A stretch of 64,000 nucleotides of DNA, taken from assembly GCA_018303845.1 (NCBI GenBank), contig JAGVXH010000003.1, positions 186,001-250,000 on the forward strand. Reading direction: 5' to 3'. This DNA is from Candidatus Pacearchaeota archaeon. GTDB taxonomy: Archaea > Nanobdellota > Nanobdellia > Pacearchaeales > GW2011-AR1. Below the pieces are notes generated by a model. It was not told the DNA's origin. It worked only from the letters and a program-made list of their open reading frames with translations, and searched no databases. The position numbers were made by a program, and so were the translations under genes. Positions 59,804 through 64,000 of this stretch are shown one piece after another. The stretch's first letter is position 1. Every line of letters begins with the position of its first letter.

Positions 59804-59913
59804 TCCAACAACTCAAACCCAAAATTCAATCCGTGAGAATCCGTGTGCTAATATTACCCAGCACTCAAGGCCCAAGCAACATTTAAAACTCTAGAAACCC
59901 CCTTAAACATATA

Positions 59914-61593
59914 ATGACAGAAATAACTAGTGAAATAATAAAAGCCTATGCCCTAGAAAACGCAATCAAACACAACGGCAAAGCAAATCAAGGCTCAGTC
60001 CTAGCCGGTCTCTTCGCAGAAGGACTAGAAAAATCTGAAATCAAAAACGTAATGCCAAAAATTATCGAAGTCCTAAAATCCGTAAACGAAATGTCCCCCG
60101 AACAACAACAAAAAGAATTCGAAAAATTACCAATCAAAACTTCGAAAAGAGAAATTAGAGAAGGACTAAAAGAATTAGAAAACGCCGAAGAAGGAAAAGT
60201 CATAATGAGACTAGCCCCCTTCCCATCAGGACCTCTCCATATCGGAAACGCAAGAAACGTCATCCTAAACGATGAGTATACCAAAATGTACAAAGGAAAA
60301 CTAATCCTATTCTTCGACGACACAATAGGTTCAGCAAACAAAATGATAGATCCAGAAGCCTATGCTCTAATCAAAGAAGGACTTGACTGGCTAAAAATTT
60401 CCTACGACAAAAAAATATTATACAAATCAGACCGAACAGAAAAATATTACGAATACGCCGAAGAGCTCCTAAAAAAAGGCTATCTCTACGTCTGCCATTG
60501 CTCACAAGAAACAATGCAAGATCTAAAAGCAAAAGGAATTGCCTGTGCTTGTCGAGAATTCTCTCCAGAAATCCAACTAAAAAGATGGAAAGAAATGTTT
60601 ACTTCTCCAATGGGCTCAATGTCAGCAAGACTAAAAACTTCAATGCAAGACCCAGACCCAGCCTTCCGAGACCGAGTCATGTTCAAAATCTCAGACATCC
60701 CTCACCCAAAAACAAAAAACAAATTCAGAGTCTACCCATCAATGGAATTTTCGTGGGGAATAGATGACCACATCTTCGGCTCAACTCACATCTTAAGGGG
60801 AACCGACCACCACATGTCAACCCGAGTCCAAGATTTCATAAGAGGAATCTTCAATTGGGAAAACCCCGAATCATTTTACAACGGACAACTAGAAATATCC
60901 GGAGTAAAAATATCAAAATCAGGAAGCGCAAAAAAAATCCTATCAGGAGAATACGTCGGACACAACGATCCTCGAACATGGTCAATGCAATCCCTTCGAG
61001 ACAGAGGAATAAAACCAGAAGCAGTTAGAGAGTTCATACTTTCACTCGGAATAAAAAAAGCAAACATCACAACACCAGTCGAAACCCTCTACACACTAAA
61101 TAAAAAACTTCTAGGCGAAGTCCCAAGATATTTCTTCGTAGAAAATCCTACCAAAATAACAATCAAAGGTTGCCCTCACCTAGAAGGAAAAATCCCACTT
61201 CACCCAAACAACACACTCGGAAACAAAAACACAAAAACAACTGGGGACTTCCTAATCTCCGAAGACGATTTCAATTTACTAGACGACCAAGACTACCGCC
61301 TAATGCACCTCTTGACTTTCAAATCAGAAAGAATAGGAATTAAACCTCGAGACTTTTCTTTCATCTCCGAAGAACCAACCGGAAAAACAAAATTCCTTCA
61401 CTGGCTACCAGCATCACCAAATAACATCAACGTAGAAATCAAAATGCCAGATGGAACAATAAAAACAGGACTAGGAGAATACGCACTCGAAAAATTAAAA
61501 GTAGGAACCGTCATCCAATTCGAAAGATTCGGCTTCTGCAAATTATACAAAAAAGAAAAAGAAAAACTAGAATTCTGGTTCACGCATAACTAA
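59914..61593 (+). CDS. gltX: Glutamyl-tRNA synthetase (archaeal type)
   Basis: 559 aa. Class I synthetase motifs: HIGN in PSGPLHIGNARN (about residue 109), KISKSGS in place of KMSKS (about 330), GTDHH near 300, and the WGIDDHIFGSTHILRG segment. The C-terminal beta-barrel anticodon-binding part (about 400-559) is of the archaeal/eukaryotic GlnRS-like type. The gene overlaps the convergent radical SAM gene by four bases. Confidence 0.95.
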   Translation: MTEITSEIIKAYALENAIKHNGKANQGSVLAGLFAEGLEKSEIKNVMPKIIEVLKSVNEMSPEQQQKEFEKLPIKTSKREIREGLKELENAEEGKVIMRLAPFPSGPLHIGNARNVILNDEYTKMYKGKLILFFDDTIGSANKMIDPEAYALIKEGLDWLKISYDKKILYKSDRTEKYYEYAEELLKKGYLYVCHCSQETMQDLKAKGIACACREFSPEIQLKRWKEMFTSPMGSMSARLKTSMQDPDPAFRDRVMFKISDIPHPKTKNKFRVYPSMEFSWGIDDHIFGSTHILRGTDHHMSTRVQDFIRGIFNWENPESFYNGQLEISGVKISKSGSAKKILSGEYVGHNDPRTWSMQSLRDRGIKPEAVREFILSLGIKKANITTPVETLYTLNKKLLGEVPRYFFVENPTKITIKGCPHLEGKIPLHPNNTLGNKNTKTTGDFLISEDDFNLLDDQDYRLMHLLTFKSERIGIKPRDFSFISEEPTGKTKFLHWLPASPNNINVEIKMPDGTIKTGLGEYALEKLKVGTVIQFERFGFCKLYKKEKEKLEFWFTHN

Positions 61594-62489
61594 GCCACAA
61601 CCTCATCCTTCCCAACTCTCATATCTCCGCTCTCTCCAAAAACTCTAAAACACAAAGCACACTCCCCTTGCCTACAAACAACATCACGAACAACATCTCC
61701 AGGAACACCTCTTTTTTCAGCCAAAGCACTAATTCCACGTCTATTAATCAAATCAAAATCACCACCATCCAAATATCTATTAATAATTTTTTCCAAAGGT
61801 TCTTCTATCAAATTCCCGTCCAATTTAAATTGCCTAAAACAACAACTATACACATTCCCTTCGGTATCTAAATTTAAATCAGATTGATTCCTCTTTAAAG
61901 AAACTGCATCACGACATGGAATCCTGCCATATCCAATTTCCAAATCCTCAAAAGCAACATCAAAATTCTTCGCCCTTCCCATGGGAAAATATGACTCTGC
62001 AGATTTTTCATTAAAACCCTTAGGAATATAAAGGTCCACACCCAAATAACGATTTCCCGCTCTTAAATTATGAAATCTTTCCACATCCATCCCAGCCTCT
62101 TTATGATATCTACTATTCGACGCAACATCAACAACATCAACTCCTCGATTTCTCAAATCAGTCAAAACCTCTCTCGCCCTATGAATACCAGTAGCCCACG
62201 ACCCATTGGTTTGCACCTCAACAGAAAAAACCGAAAAACGATCTGCCTTTTCCAAATGATGCTTTCTATCTGTCAAAACTTCCAAAAAATAATTTAAATC
62301 TTCTCTAATCGTAGTAACTTCTCCTCCAGACAAAATAACCCTAGTATCTCCAACAGGCAAATTCCCAATAATCTTTTCAAAATCCCCTCGAGAAACAGTC
62401 GTATCCCTCTTCCCGGGCCCAGCCGACAAATAACAATGTGCACACTCAAAATTACAATTTTCTGTAACCGGAAAATATAATTCATTCAT
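61590..62489 (-). CDS. Radical SAM protein with extra C-terminal cysteines
   Basis: 299 aa. The canonical C-x3-C-x2-C is CNFECAHC (about residue 13), followed by ILSGGEVT (the GGE motif, about 54). The C terminus has further cysteines (PCRD, YSCCFRQF, VCRQGECALC) compatible with SPASM-like auxiliary Fe-S clusters used for peptide maturation. It is the third gene of an operon after a C39-like peptidase and a small membrane protein, a combination that suggests peptide modification and export (inference). Confidence 0.85.
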   Translation of the reverse strand: MNELYFPVTENCNFECAHCYLSAGPGKRDTTVSRGDFEKIIGNLPVGDTRVILSGGEVTTIREDLNYFLEVLTDRKHHLEKADRFSVFSVEVQTNGSWATGIHRAREVLTDLRNRGVDVVDVASNSRYHKEAGMDVERFHNLRAGNRYLGVDLYIPKGFNEKSAESYFPMGRAKNFDVAFEDLEIGYGRIPCRDAVSLKRNQSDLNLDTEGNVYSCCFRQFKLDGNLIEEPLEKIINRYLDGGDFDLINRRGISALAEKRGVPGDVVRDVVCRQGECALCFRVFGESGDMRVGKDEVVA

Positions 62490-62513
62490 AAAAATAAAAA
62501 AATATGTTACTAT

Positions 62514-62678
62514 TTAAAAATTACTATTTCGCCTAATCAAAAACAAGACAACAACAATTCCAACAAACCCCAATGCAGTCAAAACATACCGGCCAAAATT
62601 ACTTTCAGGCTCGGGGAACATAAACAAAACCATAACACCAACTATCGCGACAACAGGAATCATTTTATCAATTCTCAT
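62514..62678 (-). CDS. Small membrane protein, 54 aa
   Basis: Two hydrophobic segments (IPVVAIVGVMVLFMF; YVLTALGFVGIVVVLFLI) and a short basic tail. A TTG at 62699 could add seven residues. It lies between the C39-like peptidase and the radical SAM gene in one operon. Confidence 0.65.
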   Translation of the reverse strand: MRIDKMIPVVAIVGVMVLFMFPEPESNFGRYVLTALGFVGIVVVLFLIRRNSNF

Positions 62679-62700
62679 CAAACCAAAAACAATCCCCAAG

Positions 62701-63165
62701 TTAAAAACTCTTCCCCTTAAGCATCAACGCAACACAATCAAATCCTTGCGAATGCCAAAGCGACATAAACATATTATTAGAAACACAAAGAAAATCCCCA
62801 TCATCTCGAGGATCATGAACAATAATTTTATTCTTCACATCATCATATCCAACAGCAACTCTATAATGAACACTCTTATCAACAATACTATTTTGCTGAG
62901 CAACTATAACCGGAAAGTCATTGTCTATAGAATTAATTATTTTAAGCAAGCCATCGCAAGAAACAGCCACATCAAAACCCTTCTCTCTAGAAAATTTCGC
63001 CATCTCACCAATACTAATTCCAAAATATCCAACTCCCAATCTTTCTATAATTTCATCCTGACTAACCTTCACCCCATTATAGTTCATAACCATCGCCAAA
63101 GACGCATGCGCGCAACAATTAATTCTCTGACCTATATATCCAACATCCAACACTTTCTCAACCAT
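62701..63165 (-). CDS. Peptidase C39-like protein
   Basis: 154 aa. A papain-like triad in C39 order: Cys in RINCCAHASLAM (about residue 17), His in HYRVAVGYDD (about 101) and Asp in VHDPRDD (about 117). C39 peptidases cleave double-Gly leader peptides of bacteriocins; standalone C39-like proteins are common in archaea with unknown targets. First gene of the operon with the membrane peptide and radical SAM genes. Confidence 0.82.
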   Translation of the reverse strand: MVEKVLDVGYIGQRINCCAHASLAMVMNYNGVKVSQDEIIERLGVGYFGISIGEMAKFSREKGFDVAVSCDGLLKIINSIDNDFPVIVAQQNSIVDKSVHYRVAVGYDDVKNKIIVHDPRDDGDFLCVSNNMFMSLWHSQGFDCVALMLKGKSF

Positions 63166-63212
63166 AAAAATTCAATATACCCCCCTACTTAAAAGTTACT
63201 AACAACGGCTCT

Positions 63213-63390
63213 GGTGAAACCATTAGTTTTTACGCCCTTAGTCAAACAAGTTATTATAAATCAAATTTCGATCGGATTTACTCTGCCCCTTGTGGGCACT
63301 AATCGAATATAAATTAATATGATGCGTCGAAATTTGGATATTTGAAAATCGGAGATTTTCAATCCTGGTGAAATCTGACAGGGTTTCACC
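63213..63390. other. Multi-stem palindromic region (element C)
   Basis: An outer pair GGTGAAACC/GGTTTCACC (63213-63221, 63382-63390) encloses AAATTTCGA/TCGAAATTT (63264-63272, 63328-63336) with an inner TGCCC/GGGCA hairpin (63284-63298), and GAAAATC-GGA-GATTTTC (63344-63360). A second GGTGAAATC at 63367 can pair with the same 3' strand. Such a branched layout could be a structured RNA (mutually exclusive stems) or a mobile palindrome. It lies between the C39 and Fe-S protein genes. Confidence 0.65.
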
Positions 63391-63396
63391 AAAGCT

Positions 63397-63801
63397 CTAA
63401 CAACACCACAACTTTGCCTTATCCTCTTCCGACATCGTCCCAAACGGATTCCCCTTTTTCCTAATATTTTTAACCATCTCTTCATTCCCACTCAAACCTC
63501 GTCCAAGCAAAACCATGGCTTCCCGACATTTCAATACCCCATCACAAACCTTAACATTCAAAGGACAACTCACCTCACAAGCCCGACATAAATTACATTC
63601 AAAAATAATCCTTTCCATAATTTTTCCCGACAACAAATCCCCCTTCCCACGAGGACTATACTGCTCCTCCCTCATCACCCGAAAAACCCCACACCGCTCC
63701 TTACAAAGCCCACACTGAACACAACTCTCAAAAACATCCCTAGCCTCCTCCATCAAATTCCCAGCCTCAATCTTCGCATTTTTACTAATCTTCTCAGTCA
63801 T
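63397..63801 (-). CDS. Two-cluster ferredoxin/HdrC-like Fe-S protein
   Basis: 134 aa from ATG 63801. Two [4Fe-4S] motifs: CVQCGLCKERC (about residue 29) and CNLCRACEVSCP (about 71). The spacing fits HdrC/GlpC/LutA-type electron-transfer subunits; the Cys-rich CCG domain of longer relatives is absent and only CC remains at the C terminus. It probably partners with the gene starting beyond the right edge, upstream on the same strand. Confidence 0.85.
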   Translation of the reverse strand: MTEKISKNAKIEAGNLMEEARDVFESCVQCGLCKERCGVFRVMREEQYSPRGKGDLLSGKIMERIIFECNLCRACEVSCPLNVKVCDGVLKCREAMVLLGRGLSGNEEMVKNIRKKGNPFGTMSEEDKAKLWCC

Positions 63802-63849
63802 ACAAACCAAAACAAATCAACCTTCTTAAAATTTTACATATTAAACAAC

Positions 63850-64000
63850 TTAGATACTTCCAAACTTTTCCATTATATTCGCCAAACTCTCTTTGGAAAT
63901 GATATTATCTAACAATATCTCCCCAGGAACATAAGATGTCACATCAATAGAATCAGCAACACAAACCTCATTCTTAATCATTCTAGCAAGTCCCTTAATA
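63850..64000 (-). CDS. Partial gene, C-terminal 49 residues
   Basis: An open minus-strand frame enters from the right edge and stops at TAA 63850-63852. The visible part, ARMIKNEVCVADSIDVTSYV... ending MEKFGSI, is too short to identify. It is upstream of the Fe-S gene by about 50 bases and may share an operon with it. Confidence 0.55.
   Translation of the reverse strand, partial: IKGLARMIKNEVCVADSIDVTSYVPGEILLDNIISKESLANIMEKFGSI

Overview
The window looks like a chromosomal segment of an AT-rich archaeon, most likely a DPANN lineage (Woesearchaeota/Pacearchaeota-like). This is inferred from gene content: archaeal-type GluRS, ribosomal proteins L10e and L35Ae, KaiC-like and HerA-like ATPases, circularly permuted GTPases, a DUF5752-type domain, and an isoprenoid lipid cluster (GGPP synthase, IPP isomerase, UbiA prenyltransferase). 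Most first genes of transcription units carry an A/T-rich TATA-like box about 25 bases before the start codon and no Shine-Dalgarno (SD) sequence, so their mRNAs are probably leaderless.

Layout. 1-5056: coiled-coil proteins and a permuted GTPase. 5197-11340: an accessory block with a zinc-ribbon-repeat nuclease, two unknown genes, a UvrA paralogue and palindromic elements. 11353-12728: SIMPL protein and a membrane winged-helix regulator. 14609-20778: small enzymes (acylphosphatase-like, Nudix, GNAT), a second permuted GTPase and a MutS-family ATPase. 22912-27367: DEAD-box helicase, zinc ribbon, exported protein and PAS/HTH regulator. 27435-30810: isoprenoid cluster. 30794-35511: V4R-like, KaiC-like, a divergent paralogue pair and exported proteins. 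35705-43150: tRNA-Val, nucleotidyltransferase, ribosomal proteins, tRNA methyltransferase-like protein and HerA-like ATPase. 45020-55465: PHP phosphoesterase, a PEP synthase lacking its phosphohistidine domain, a second nucleotidyltransferase, a sigma-54-like protein and a TIM-barrel protein. 55597-64000: lineage-specific proteins, gltX, a C39 peptidase/membrane peptide/radical SAM operon and an Fe-S protein.

Four islands interrupt this background (about 12780-14325, 20840-22582, 43200-44879, 46390-47102), all on the plus strand. They hold short genes of bacterial style: strong SD sites, signal peptides, a lipobox, VKOR-like and DUF1360-like membrane proteins. Hairpins follow the genes and each island ends in an eight-T tract. 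The four share a leader motif, and a recurring 10-mer (ACATATTCCA) lies near several of their ends.

Non-coding space is also colonised by tandem repeats with 7-base units (TAATYTC, GCTAACA, AAAAGCC types) and by a dispersed family built on AATCCGTGT. All copies I saw have the same orientation, and many sit directly 3' of minus-strand genes. Similar 7-base or 21-base repeats also occur in frame inside genes.

The most unusual single gene is a protein with sigma-54 hallmarks (51634-52590) in what is otherwise an archaeal context.
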